A DNA stretch of 31,468 nucleotides from Actinomycetes bacterium (GCA_022600255.1 JAHZKU010000139.1:1-31468), one strand, 5' to 3'. Shown: positions 8,740 through 17,012, counted from the first letter of the stretch. The notes: a model not told the origin generated them from the sequence alone. Program-made: numbers and translations.

Positions 8740-9665
8740 GTGGCACCCAATTGCCCGAGGTGGTGCCCGCTAGCGGCATGCCAGCCTCGGTCACGATCTG
8801 GGAGGTTGGTGCCCGAGATGGACTGCAGAATGAGACCACGGTCCTGAGCGCGCAGACCAAGATTGAGTTCATCAACCGGCTGGCGGCCACTGGTCTGCCT
8901 ATCGTGGAGGCCACCAGTTTCGTGCGCCCAGAGTGGGTGCCCCAACTCGCTGATGCCGAAGATGTAATGGCGGCCTTGCCACTGGATGAGGCCGTGCGAT
9001 ACCCGGTGCTAGTGCCGAACCTGGCGGGGTTGGAACGTGCCGACGCTGCCGGTGTTCGAGACATCGCTGTGTTTGCGAGTGCCACGGAAACCTTCGCGAA
9101 GAAGAATCTGAACCGGACGCTCGGCGAGCAAATGAACATGTTCGCCCCGGTCATCCAGGAGGCCAAGGCGCGGGGTATGTCGGTTCGTGGGTACGTGTCG
9201 ATGTGTTTCGGGGATCCGTGGGAGGGCGTCGTCGCTAAGTCACAGGTCGTCTCTGTCTGTGGCCAACTGCTAGCGGCTGGGTGCGACAGCATCAGTTTGG
9301 GCGACACGATTGGCGTCGCCACCCCTGGCCAGGTGCACGAACTCATCACCGATGTAACCCGGTTCGTAGATATCGCAGCGCTTGCGGTGCATTTTCACGA
9401 TACCTACGGTCAGGCGTTGTCCAACACCTACGCCGCACTGCAAGCTGGTGTCACCACAGTTGACTCCAGTGCCGGGGGATTGGGTGGTTGCCCCTATGCG
9501 AAATCGGCAACGGGCAACCTGGCCACCGAGGATCTGGTTTGGATGTTGGATGGGCTGGGCATTGCTACCGGTGTGGACCTAGCCAGCCTGGTGCAGACCA
9601 GTCGGTGGCTGGCTGATGAACTCGGTCGTCCCAGCCCGAGTCGCGTTGTCCGGGCGCTTTCTTGA
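8736..9665 (+). CDS. mvaB: hydroxymethylglutaryl-CoA lyase
   Basis: The 309-residue TIM-barrel aldolase of the HMGL family cleaves HMG-CoA to acetoacetate and acetyl-CoA, the last step of leucine degradation. Diagnostic motifs are EVGARDGLQNE near residues 23-33 (catalytic Arg and metal-binding Asp), SLGDTIGVATP, the metal-binding HFHDTYG pair of histidines, and the glycine-rich loop GGLGGCPYA with the catalytic Cys at about residue 252. The family usually has P after EVG; here it is A. The start ATG overlaps the mccA stop by four bases. A convergent DUF4396 gene ends 15 bp downstream. Confidence 0.93.
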   Translation: MSGTQLPEVVPASGMPASVTIWEVGARDGLQNETTVLSAQTKIEFINRLAATGLPIVEATSFVRPEWVPQLADAEDVMAALPLDEAVRYPVLVPNLAGLERADAAGVRDIAVFASATETFAKKNLNRTLGEQMNMFAPVIQEAKARGMSVRGYVSMCFGDPWEGVVAKSQVVSVCGQLLAAGCDSISLGDTIGVATPGQVHELITDVTRFVDIAALAVHFHDTYGQALSNTYAALQAGVTTVDSSAGGLGGCPYAKSATGNLATEDLVWMLDGLGIATGVDLASLVQTSRWLADELGRPSPSRVVRALS

Positions 9666-9680
9666 CGCTCATCGCGGGAC

Positions 9681-10556
9681 CTACGCGAAGTTCAAGATGA
9701 CCATGAGTGTCAGCGCAAGGACCGCAACCGATACAACAATCATCCGAGCTTTCAACGCTCGGGACGCGCTGGGCATCTGCATGGGAACTGATTCGAAATC
9801 CGCTGGCCCTGCGCCCGGCGTTGCTTCATCCGGTCCGGCCATGCTGGCCATGGCGGTCTGAGACATCCCAGCGCCAACCGGCACCGGTTCCGGCTCCCGC
9901 GTTTTGGCCAACACCGTGATCATGCCGTGTTTCATATGGTTAGAGACCATCCACCAGTTCATTGGGTAGGCGGCCGCGAACCCCCCCACTAGGGACATGG
10001 ACATGATGAACCAGAACTGGGGCTGGGTGGGATCGCTGCCCCCGGAGACCTGAGGCATCCAGAACTTTGAGACCAGGAGCATCCCGGACATCAGGCAGTT
10101 CATCGACAAGAACTCGGGCAGAAAAGTCATCTTGAGCGACTTCCTGTAGTCACCGTCGGCCATGTCTTTCATCGCGAAGGCTTGGAAATAGCCCCAGCCG
10201 AAGCTGAATCCGAGCATGTACTCCAACGCGAAGTCGGGCCAGAAGGTCAGAGTAAGGGCGGCGCCGATCGCCGCGCCAAAGATGATGCCGATGCCATCAC
10301 CGGCCGCACAATGCATCGTGGATCCAAGCACTTGCCGCCAGCGCACGCTCACGTACTGGGCGTGGGTTCCCTTGATCGGCTCGCGGCAGCCGAGCACGTA
10401 GAAGAAGGCGCCTATTGGCCCCGTGAACGCGGTCAGAATGACGAAGGCCCACTTCATGACGGTGGCCTCAGGGGTGGTGACGAAGATGTCTATTAGGACG
10501 AAGAGGAATGATGGGATCGTCAAGATCCACCAGAGCAACATCACACCGTCTAGCAC
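9681..10556 (-). CDS. DUF4396-type membrane protein
   Basis: This 291-residue membrane protein has about six hydrophobic segments, a GTG start and a charged, proline-rich segment before a last C-terminal helix. The layout and conserved segments match the DUF4396 family, whose function is not established. Polar and potentially metal-binding residues sit at membrane positions: M81-H82-C83, Cys154, and His207/His210 in NWWMVSNHMKHGM. This suggests metal handling, but that is inference. It converges on HMG-CoA lyase with a 15-bp gap and follows the PLD-like gene on the same strand after 117 bp, so it may have its own promoter. Confidence 0.75.
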   Translation of the reverse strand: MLDGVMLLWWILTIPSFLFVLIDIFVTTPEATVMKWAFVILTAFTGPIGAFFYVLGCREPIKGTHAQYVSVRWRQVLGSTMHCAAGDGIGIIFGAAIGAALTLTFWPDFALEYMLGFSFGWGYFQAFAMKDMADGDYRKSLKMTFLPEFLSMNCLMSGMLLVSKFWMPQVSGGSDPTQPQFWFIMSMSLVGGFAAAYPMNWWMVSNHMKHGMITVLAKTREPEPVPVGAGMSQTAMASMAGPDEATPGAGPADFESVPMQMPSASRALKARMIVVSVAVLALTLMVILNFA

Positions 10557-10673
10557 AGCCTCGACCCTCTCACCTCGCTGGCCGGCTCCGGGGTGGACCG
10601 ACCAGCAGCCGACTCATAGATACCCAGAACGTCGTCAACTACTGATGCTCAACATAACGCTCTGGCGGCACGC

Positions 10674-11759
10674 TCACTGAGTATCGGGAAATGTCCACCC
10701 CAGCCAGCCTCGCGGCGGCGGTCGAATGGCTGATCGGGTGGCGCGCTCCTCACGCGACTTCGCATCTCGGATCGGAAGCCGAGCCACGGTGATTGTTTCG
10801 GTGAAATGGGTCTTGGCAAACGACTGGATGCCCATCCCCAAGGCGATGGCGGCCCGGTCCCCAAATCTCAGGTGTCGATCATGGCCGAATCGTTCGCTGG
10901 TTCGGCCCGCAGCGTCTCGCCCGCGCTCTGGTACTAGGACAACATCGATCCCAATCTCGCGCCCGAGGGCGTTCTTGAGTCGGCCGAAGGCTAAGGACAT
11001 GACGTCCTCGTCGTATTGGTTGCCAAACCGATCCGGGCGGGAGGTGGCCGTAATAATGCGAACCCGGCGGCCGGGCTGCATGGCGATTCTGCCAAGCAGC
11101 CAGGTGAGGCCATCCCCGGCGTCGCGCTCGTGCACATAGCGCCGTGCTGTCTGTAGTCCGACGTACTTGTCGTAGATCACCACCGGCTTGCCGGCTCGCA
11201 CGAGTGGCTCCAACCGTTGCTCCCATTCGGTTTCGCGGTTGCCCCCTTCCCGCAGAGGGGCATCCAGCACACTCCGGGCGGCGAGCACAGTTGCAGTGCG
11301 CGTGGCCGTCGCGAGTCGACCAATTTCTACCAATCCGCCAGGGGTCCGGGCGGAGAAGTCTTCTGCCCGGACTCCGAGCAGGCGGGCCTGGTCGGTTTCT
11401 AAGAGAACCAATTGCAGGTCAGGGGCCATCCGTTCCTCCAGAACGTCCGGCTCTAGGACCTGGCCGAGGCCAGGGTTTGACTCGGGGTCGGCAATACTGA
11501 CGCTGACACGTTTGGAAGAGAGTAACGCTTCCCAAGCCTTGGATAGGGTCGTCGGCAGGTTCCGAACGGCAGCCAGGAAACCGGCGAGGTCGGCCTCGGA
11601 GGTGAACACCAACCGGCCGTGTACGGCCAGATCCTCCAAGAGTTCCTCGTGAATTACGCGCTGCAGGGCGGGGTCGGCGGCGTTTTCCGAAAGCGCGGAC
11701 GCGCCGATTCCGATGCCAAAGACTGCTCGGCCAGGGATTGGCGGCGGCGGAATGCTCAT
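10674..11759 (-). CDS. phospholipase-D / MIT_C-like protein paired with an AAA ATPase
   Basis: This 361-residue protein has no confident named family. Its C-terminal half looks like the PLD-like fold found at the C-terminus of MITD1 (MIT_C). It has a first half with VVIYDKYVG near residue 196 and a second half with HDRHLRFGDRAAIALGMGI near residue 293, close to the HDRxIRF...GxGLDYF pattern of that family. The N-terminal 170 residues are unassigned. A full pair of catalytic HKD motifs is not visible, so nuclease activity is not shown. Its start overlaps the ATPase stop by four bases (ATGA), implying a functional pair. The C-terminal tail is basic and proline-rich. Calling it the effector of a two-gene system is inference. 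Confidence 0.6.
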   Translation of the reverse strand: MSIPPPPIPGRAVFGIGIGASALSENAADPALQRVIHEELLEDLAVHGRLVFTSEADLAGFLAAVRNLPTTLSKAWEALLSSKRVSVSIADPESNPGLGQVLEPDVLEERMAPDLQLVLLETDQARLLGVRAEDFSARTPGGLVEIGRLATATRTATVLAARSVLDAPLREGGNRETEWEQRLEPLVRAGKPVVIYDKYVGLQTARRYVHERDAGDGLTWLLGRIAMQPGRRVRIITATSRPDRFGNQYDEDVMSLAFGRLKNALGREIGIDVVLVPERGRDAAGRTSERFGHDRHLRFGDRAAIALGMGIQSFAKTHFTETITVARLPIRDAKSREERATRSAIRPPPRGWLGWTFPDTQ

Positions 11760-12904
11760 CGGTTTGCCAGGCCGGGCAGAACCTCACCAAGGCGATCGTC
11801 GAAGAAGTTACCCGGCCAACCGTCCACAATCTCACCCCCTGCATCGACTTCGAGGTTGCGGACAAACGCAGCGCCGTCCTCGTGGAGATCCACGTACAGA
11901 ATCGCGAGGTCGGCGGGATCAAACGTGCCTTCACGAACGCGCCGCAGGATGCGTAGCACCAGATGTTCGCTGTGGGTTTCCACCAACACTTGGTTCTGTT
12001 TTTGCTGCACCGATTCGATGAAGAGATCGCCGGTCGCCGCCTGCAGTCTGGGGTGCAGGTGCACCTCAGGCTGCTCAACGATCACCATGGCATGTTCGGC
12101 GATCAAGGACTGGGTGATCACGGGCAGCAGTTGTCCGACGCCGTAGCCGACCGCGCGCGATGACACTAACACGGGCGGATCATGCCGCACGTCCTCTAGG
12201 GCCAAGACGGCGAAGTCACCAGCAGAGACCACGATGTCGTGTGACCGAGGGGATAACATCCGTACGCGGTAACCCAGTCCCATCCGGTCGCACCAGTCAT
12301 TCACCTCTGCCACTAGGTCGGGGCGGTCGTAGAGCAGTTCGGCCATGTGCTCGCCGGCTGGGCCCACATAGTCATCCCAGCCCTGACCCACTCGGGTGGT
12401 GCGCTCCGCACGCGCCCGCATGGGACCGAGGAAAAACACCCGGGACAGGGTCTCGTAGAACTCTGGAGCAAGTTGCCGCGCAACGGCAGCTCCTTCTTGG
12501 CCACCCCAGGGTCGCGGGCCATCCACGTGGGACTGCAACTCGCCGTTGTCCACGTACATCCGCTCCCGCCGACCAGAGCGATGCTGGGCGTCCCAACGGA
12601 AGACCCCCGAACCTGCGTGACGGGACCCATCGGGGGCCCGCCAGCCGAACCCGAGCGTCATAGGCAGGGATTCGTCGTGCCGGTGGATGGCCATCCGGAA
12701 CGTGCCGCCCTCCACAAGGTCACCGGACATGTTCAATACGTCCGGCCTAGCGGCGGTCTGCTGCAGCATGGGCATCACCGCCAGCAGACTCGATTTGCCG
12801 GCTGAGTTGGGCCCGAATACCAAGGTCAAGGGGGCAAGATCGACCGTCGTAGGATCAGGACGGTATGCGCGCAATCCGCCGATTGTGAGATCTGTTATCA
12901 GCAC
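11756..12904 (-). CDS. AAA family ATPase (OLD/ABC-like, DUF3696-type C-terminus)
   Basis: The 382-residue SMC/OLD-like ATPase has Walker A GPNSAGKS at residues 31-38. The Walker B region is AMVIVEQPEVHLHP near residue 280, with an adjacent Glu as the catalytic base, and the switch His is in VETHSEHLVLRI near residue 310. The order HLHP...GDLF...ETHSEHL...RILRRVREG and the FLGPMR...GEHMAEL segment match ATPases carrying DUF3696. No TOPRIM domain or long coiled coil is seen. The annotated GTG at 12904 has AGAAGG directly abutting it, so the exact start is uncertain. It is first in a two-gene operon with the PLD-like protein. Related ATPases occur in OLD, Gabija, PARIS and Septu defence systems. 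Confidence 0.75.
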   Translation of the reverse strand: MLITDLTIGGLRAYRPDPTTVDLAPLTLVFGPNSAGKSSLLAVMPMLQQTAARPDVLNMSGDLVEGGTFRMAIHRHDESLPMTLGFGWRAPDGSRHAGSGVFRWDAQHRSGRRERMYVDNGELQSHVDGPRPWGGQEGAAVARQLAPEFYETLSRVFFLGPMRARAERTTRVGQGWDDYVGPAGEHMAELLYDRPDLVAEVNDWCDRMGLGYRVRMLSPRSHDIVVSAGDFAVLALEDVRHDPPVLVSSRAVGYGVGQLLPVITQSLIAEHAMVIVEQPEVHLHPRLQAATGDLFIESVQQKQNQVLVETHSEHLVLRILRRVREGTFDPADLAILYVDLHEDGAAFVRNLEVDAGGEIVDGWPGNFFDDRLGEVLPGLANR

Positions 12905-12925
12905 CTTCTCAGGATAACCGGCGCA

Positions 12926-12959
12926 ATCCCATGAGGGCCGGGAAGCAGTGATATGGGAT
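12926..12959. promoter_or_regulatory. inverted repeat between ATPase operon and acyl-CoA dehydrogenase
   Basis: ATCCCAT (12926-12932) and ATGGGAT (12953-12959) are perfect 7-bp arms 20 bases apart. Flanking GC bases extend the symmetry with one extra base. It lies in the 115-bp divergent intergenic region and could be an operator for either gene. Confidence 0.3.
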
Positions 12960-13019
12960 GCTATTGACTAGTGCATCGCCCACGATGGCTGTCTGAAAAG
13001 CCCGAGCATGGAGGCCTTC

Positions 13020-14168
13020 ATGTCCAAACTCTCGCCCGAGTATGAGGCGCTTCGCAAGACCGTAGCGCAGTTTGCCACCGAGGCCGTTGCCCCGGTGATT
13101 GCTGAGCATTACGAGGCGCGCACCTTTCCCTATGAAGTCATCGCCCAGATGGGGGAGATGGGACTTTTCGGCTTGCCGTTCAGCGAGGAATATGGCGGCA
13201 TGGGCGGCGACTACTTCGCCTTATGCCTCGCGATCGAGGAACTCGCTCGGGTCGATTCCTCGGTGGCCATCACCCTTGAGGCCGCCGTTTCCTTGGGCGC
13301 GATGCCCATCTATCGATTCGGGACAGCGGAGCAAAAGGCCAAGTGGCTGCCTGATCTCACCTCAGGCCGAGCGCTGGGTGCCTTTGGCCTGACCGAGGCG
13401 AGCTCTGGCTCGGACGCTGGCGACATCGCCACCACAGCAGTCTTGGATGGTGACGAGTGGGTCATCAACGGCGGCAAGGTGTTCATCACTAACGCGGGCA
13501 CCGACATCACATCGCTGGTCACCGTGACAGCCAAGACGGGGGAGAACCCGGACGGTTCAGCGGAGATCTCGTCGATCATCGTGCCGGCTGGGACGCCGGG
13601 CTTCACGTTTGCTCCAAAGTATTCCAAGGTGGGCTGGAACTGCTCCGATACCCGGGAACTCTCTTTCGACGATGTTCGTGTGCCAGCCGAGAACCTGTTG
13701 GGGGAGCGTGGCCGAGGCTATGCGCAATTCCTGCGCATCCTGGATGAAGGTCGGATCGCGATCTCGGCGCTGGCCGTCGGGCTGTCCCAAGGCTGCGTGG
13801 ATGAGTGTGTGGTCTATGCCAACCAACGAGAGGCTTTCGGCAAGCCGATTGGCAAGAATCAAGCCATCTCATTCAAAATCGCGGACATGGAGGCGAGTAC
13901 GCACGTTTCCCGGCTTGCCTACTACGACGCAGGCGAAAAGCTCATTGCTGGTGAACCCTTCAAACATGAGGCGGCCATCGCCAAACTGGTATCAACCGAA
14001 GCTGCGGTGACAAACGCCCGCGAGGCCACCCAGGTCTTCGGGGGGTACGGCTTTATGAATGAATATCCGGTGGCCCGGTTCTGGCGCGACAGTAAGGTGC
14101 TGGAGATCGGTGAAGGCACCAGTGAAGTGCAACGCATGCTGATTGCGCGCCAACTCGGCGTCGGCTAG
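13020..14168 (+). CDS. acyl-CoA dehydrogenase, probably short/branched-chain
   Basis: The 382-residue FAD enzyme of the ACAD family oxidises acyl-CoA to 2-enoyl-CoA and passes electrons to ETF. The N-terminal helical domain, the FGLTEASSGSDAG FAD-contact block, the GWNCSDTRELSF segment and the C-terminal QVFGGYGFMNEYPVARFWRDSKV block are all canonical. The catalytic base is Glu365 in EIGEGTSEVQR, the position used by short- and medium-chain enzymes. True isovaleryl-CoA dehydrogenases have Gly/Ala there, so this may be a FadE19-like enzyme. I chose the ATG at 13020 because GGAGG lies about five bases upstream; an ATG at 13008 would add four residues. Proximity to the mcc genes suggests branched-chain acyl-CoA catabolism. 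Confidence 0.92.
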   Translation: MSKLSPEYEALRKTVAQFATEAVAPVIAEHYEARTFPYEVIAQMGEMGLFGLPFSEEYGGMGGDYFALCLAIEELARVDSSVAITLEAAVSLGAMPIYRFGTAEQKAKWLPDLTSGRALGAFGLTEASSGSDAGDIATTAVLDGDEWVINGGKVFITNAGTDITSLVTVTAKTGENPDGSAEISSIIVPAGTPGFTFAPKYSKVGWNCSDTRELSFDDVRVPAENLLGERGRGYAQFLRILDEGRIAISALAVGLSQGCVDECVVYANQREAFGKPIGKNQAISFKIADMEASTHVSRLAYYDAGEKLIAGEPFKHEAAIAKLVSTEAAVTNAREATQVFGGYGFMNEYPVARFWRDSKVLEIGEGTSEVQRMLIARQLGVG

Positions 14169-14197
14169 GTGGTTGGTCCAGACACTACGGCAGCGCC

Positions 14198-15073
14198 TCA
14201 ATCCTCCCTGGAACTGGTATCTGCCGCCGGGGCGAGGGATTTGTCATCCTCGTCTGTCAGGTCAATCACGCCGTCGTCATCACCAAGGCCCTGAGAATCC
14301 GCCTGTTCGGCGGAGGTCGCAGTCTCCCGGGAATCCCGCGGACTGGGTACCGTGGCCGCTGGCTCGGAGTCGTCAGTCGACTGCACCACTTCGGCTGATC
14401 CTGACTCATTGCTCTCTACGTAAGCCACGTCGCTGCCACTCGGCTCCGGTTCGCTGGGCACCGCTGCTGTGGCCCCTTGGGTCAGTCCGGCCTTTGCGAG
14501 TTGCCGCCAGGCGAAGGGGAAGAACGCGGAGACAACCAGAATTTTAATGGCATCGGTGAGCAGGAACACGCTCATGGCGCTATACATCGCAGAAGACCAC
14601 GAGACTCCTAGCGCGGCCTGGAGCCACACGATCCCGAAGCCGTAGACAATGACACTGCCCAAAACCATTGCCAAGGCGGTATCCACGAAGGACCGCGTCC
14701 AGCCGCGTTGCGACAGGAATCCCACCGCTCCCGCCGCCGGAATAAACCCAACACAGAAACCAAAGGACGCAACGAGTTGTCCGTCTAGGTTGAACGCGCC
14801 GCTACCGCCTGGTAGCCACGGTAGCCCCAACAGTGCCAACCCGGCATACAGTGTCATGGCCGCCATGCCACGCACCGCCCCGAGGGCCGCTGCTACGGTC
14901 AACACCGCGATTGTCTGGAGGGTAAACGCGGTGGGGCTGAGTAGCGGGACACTGATCGAAAGCTGGCCAGCCAAGCCCACAAATCCGGCACCGGCCGTGA
15001 CGAGCAGCACGTTGCGAATCCGGGTTGTGGGGATAATGTCGGCGAGGACGCGCTCAGTTGCTACAGCGGACAC
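14198..15073 (-). CDS. bioY: BioY-family biotin transporter with long acidic tail
   Basis: The first 190 residues or so form a six-helix BioY-like S component of an ECF transporter. Features are a TAFTLQTIAVLTVAAALG segment, a LYAGLALLGLPWLPGGSG loop and a following small-residue helix. The last 95-100 residues are hydrophilic, rich in Ser, Asp and Glu, with no predicted fold; BioY proteins are normally about 180-210 residues. The start is GTG at 15073 with AAGGAG upstream. Energy-coupling partners BioM and BioN are not adjacent. Location near a biotin-dependent carboxylase operon agrees with biotin supply. The gene converges with the acyl-CoA dehydrogenase (29-bp gap). Confidence 0.8.
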   Translation of the reverse strand: MSAVATERVLADIIPTTRIRNVLLVTAGAGFVGLAGQLSISVPLLSPTAFTLQTIAVLTVAAALGAVRGMAAMTLYAGLALLGLPWLPGGSGAFNLDGQLVASFGFCVGFIPAAGAVGFLSQRGWTRSFVDTALAMVLGSVIVYGFGIVWLQAALGVSWSSAMYSAMSVFLLTDAIKILVVSAFFPFAWRQLAKAGLTQGATAAVPSEPEPSGSDVAYVESNESGSAEVVQSTDDSEPAATVPSPRDSRETATSAEQADSQGLGDDDGVIDLTDEDDKSLAPAADTSSRED

Positions 15074-15093
15074 AAGTTCTCCTTGGGGGACGA

Positions 15094-15111
15094 GTCAGCG
15101 GCGTGGCTGAC
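15094..15111. promoter_or_regulatory. short perfect dyad upstream of bioY
   Basis: GTCAGC-6-GCTGAC (15094-15111) lies about 20 bases before the bioY start codon. It could form an RNA hairpin or be a protein-binding site; nothing else distinguishes it. Confidence 0.25.
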
Positions 15112-15190
15112 GATTGCGACGGTTCCCTGATTGGCGCCACGATATCTGCCGAGTCCGGCGTCCGTGGTGGATTACTCAAACCGTGACCGA

Positions 15191-15217
15191 TCGCCACTGC
15201 AGCTCACGCCGTGGCGA
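15191..15217 (-). terminator. hairpin after the alpha/beta hydrolase gene
   Basis: TCGCCAC (15191-15197) and GTGGCGA (15211-15217) form a perfect 7-bp stem with a 13-base loop, 12 bases past the hydrolase stop on the minus strand. There is no T-run, so it is only a possible actinobacterial terminator. Confidence 0.3.
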
Positions 15218-15229
15218 TGGCGGTCCGTG

Positions 15230-16114
15230 CTACGTGGGTAAGCCGGCCTCCTGGGCGACTTCGGCGAGGGACCGTCGCATCAGCTCAGGCCGTTCCAGTG
15301 GAAGGAAGTGGCCACCCTGGGTGACTTTCAGCCGGGCACTCGGCAGGTCTGCCACGGAGCGAGACATCAGGGGTAGGGGGAGGAAGAGGTCGTTTCGGCC
15401 AGCAAGGAACAGAGCGGGACATTGCACGGCGGCCACATCGCCGACTTCGTGCTCCCCGGCGGACTTAGCGAGTTGCAGGTACCATTCCGGATCGTGTTTC
15501 AGGTATTCGGTAAGGGCCGCGCCCACAATATCTGGATCGGCCGAGGCGGAGAGGAAGCCGCTGTGCCGCAGGAGTCGCACCGTACTCGGCGTCACGGGCA
15601 ATCGGTTGATCAGGCTCAAGATTGGCTGTGGGATCACCCGAGCTGCCGCCAACGCACCGGAAGTGACCCCTTGGGTGACACCACCGGGAACGCCTAGAGG
15701 ATGACCCAGACTCCCATTGGTGGGGTCCGGCAATCCGGCAACAGCCAGGATTCCGGCGACCCGTTCTGGGGCCGCTAGGGCCAACTCATAGGCCACACTG
15801 ACGCCGGCCGACCAGCCCAGCACCACGGCTTGTTCCATCGCAAACTCTGTCATCACCGCTCGCGCGTCCGCGGCGTGATCACGGATGTACGTGTGGTCGT
15901 CGAAGTACGGGCGACCAGAACCAGCAGTCCCACGGTGGTTGAAGCCGATCACGCGAAAACCGCAGTCTGGGTTGTCATACAGCCCCGGCCAACACTCCGG
16001 GCCCGCTCCGAGTCCGTTGCAGATCAGGACTGGCACGCCGGTTGTGGCTCCATTCGTCCAAGCGCGGACCACCGCCTCGCCGGTGCTGAAAACGTCCCGC
16101 TCAGTGAAGCTCAC
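15230..16114 (-). CDS. alpha/beta hydrolase
   Basis: The 294-residue alpha/beta hydrolase shows the full catalytic set: nucleophile elbow GWSAG (Ser102), Asp in LFLAGRNDLFLP and His in VTQGGHFLPLERP. An HRGTAGSG turn follows the second core strand as usual. Closest in style to the MhpC/haloperoxidase-like general esterases; the substrate is unknown. The start is GTG at 16114 without an obvious Shine-Dalgarno; a nearby ATG leads straight to a stop. Downstream on the same strand after about 157 bp is bioY, and upstream is a long divergent intergenic region. Confidence 0.85.
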   Translation of the reverse strand: MSFTERDVFSTGEAVVRAWTNGATTGVPVLICNGLGAGPECWPGLYDNPDCGFRVIGFNHRGTAGSGRPYFDDHTYIRDHAADARAVMTEFAMEQAVVLGWSAGVSVAYELALAAPERVAGILAVAGLPDPTNGSLGHPLGVPGGVTQGVTSGALAAARVIPQPILSLINRLPVTPSTVRLLRHSGFLSASADPDIVGAALTEYLKHDPEWYLQLAKSAGEHEVGDVAAVQCPALFLAGRNDLFLPLPLMSRSVADLPSARLKVTQGGHFLPLERPELMRRSLAEVAQEAGLPT

Positions 16115-16478
16115 AAGATGATCATGCCCGACTGGGTCTACGGTTGCGATCCGACGAGCAGCCAGACCCTCGGCTGGTTGTCTAGGCTCCCCGCTGCGCC
16201 GCGACGCACTGGCGCGGTAGGCAGATTTGGCCGTCGCTCAGAATCCATGATCACTCAGGGCTAAGAAAGGCCACGTAACACTAAGGTCACGAAAAACTGG
16301 GAGGGTGACGGGAGGTGGCTGATCCGCTAAAGTTCTTATGTGTTGGCAGGCACGGGAAGATGTCTGGTCACGCAATCCGGTCGGTATTACCGGCCGGTGA
16401 GAAGCACAAGTGAATATCGCGACGGACAGGTCAATCGAGAACGTTGGGGAAGACGAATCTCGACCCAAGGAGGCCTGT
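16115..16478. other. intergenic region with a strong hairpin
   Basis: No gene is visible in these 364 bases between two divergent genes. The notable element is CCGGTCGGT-ATT-ACCGGCCGG (16377-16397), a 9-bp stem (one G:U in RNA) with a three-base loop about 80 bases before the DUF3145 start. It may be in that gene's 5' leader. Confidence 0.5.
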
Positions 16479-17012
16479 ATGTCGAGTGTATTGAAACCAC
16501 TACACCCTGCGGATGCGACCACGCCTGCGCGGGGTGTCGTCTACGTTCACTCATGCCCGCGCGCCTTGAGTCCCCACGTGGAGTGGGCGCTCGCGGAGGT
16601 TCTGGGTCTGGAAATTACGGTGGAGTGGACTCCGCAGATCATTGCCTCCGGAACAGTCCGCGGCGAACTGTCCTGGCAGGCCGCCCCAGGGACCGGCGCC
16701 ATGGTGGCATCCGCGCTGGGCAACTTTGCGCAGCTACGGTACGAAGTGACTGAGGAACCGACTCCGGCGCGAGAAGGAGAGCGCTTCTCCGTAACGCCGT
16801 CCTTAGGAATGTTTCGGGCCACGATCGGCATTCACGGGGATTTGATGATTTCCGAGGATCGCATCAAGGCGGCCATTGCTGAAGTAGACGCCGAGGGTGA
16901 TCTGCAGCAACGGCTCGGCGTCCTGCTGGGCACTTCTTGGGATGAGGAGTTGGAGCCGTTCCGTTATGCCGGTGAGGGCAACTCCGTGCGGTGGCTGCAC
17001 CGCGTCGGTTGA
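16479..17012 (+). CDS. DUF3145 protein, conserved in Actinomycetota
   Basis: The 177-residue soluble protein matches DUF3145 along its whole length: RGVVYVHSCPRALSPHVEWAL near the N-terminus, an ELSWQAAPGTGA block in the middle, and DEELEPFRYAGEGNSVRWLH at the end. The function of this family is unknown; it is widespread in Actinomycetota, which helps place the organism. The ATG at 16479 has AAGGAGG about five bases upstream and is preferred over an upstream in-frame GTG at 16410. It converges with the ferritin/VIT gene. Confidence 0.9.
   Translation: MSSVLKPLHPADATTPARGVVYVHSCPRALSPHVEWALAEVLGLEITVEWTPQIIASGTVRGELSWQAAPGTGAMVASALGNFAQLRYEVTEEPTPAREGERFSVTPSLGMFRATIGIHGDLMISEDRIKAAIAEVDAEGDLQQRLGVLLGTSWDEELEPFRYAGEGNSVRWLHRVG

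Noticed and set aside
8648..9349. 233-residue minus-strand ORF opposite mccA/HMG-CoA lyase
   Set aside because: Antisense to two conserved genes with coupled start/stop; no domain.
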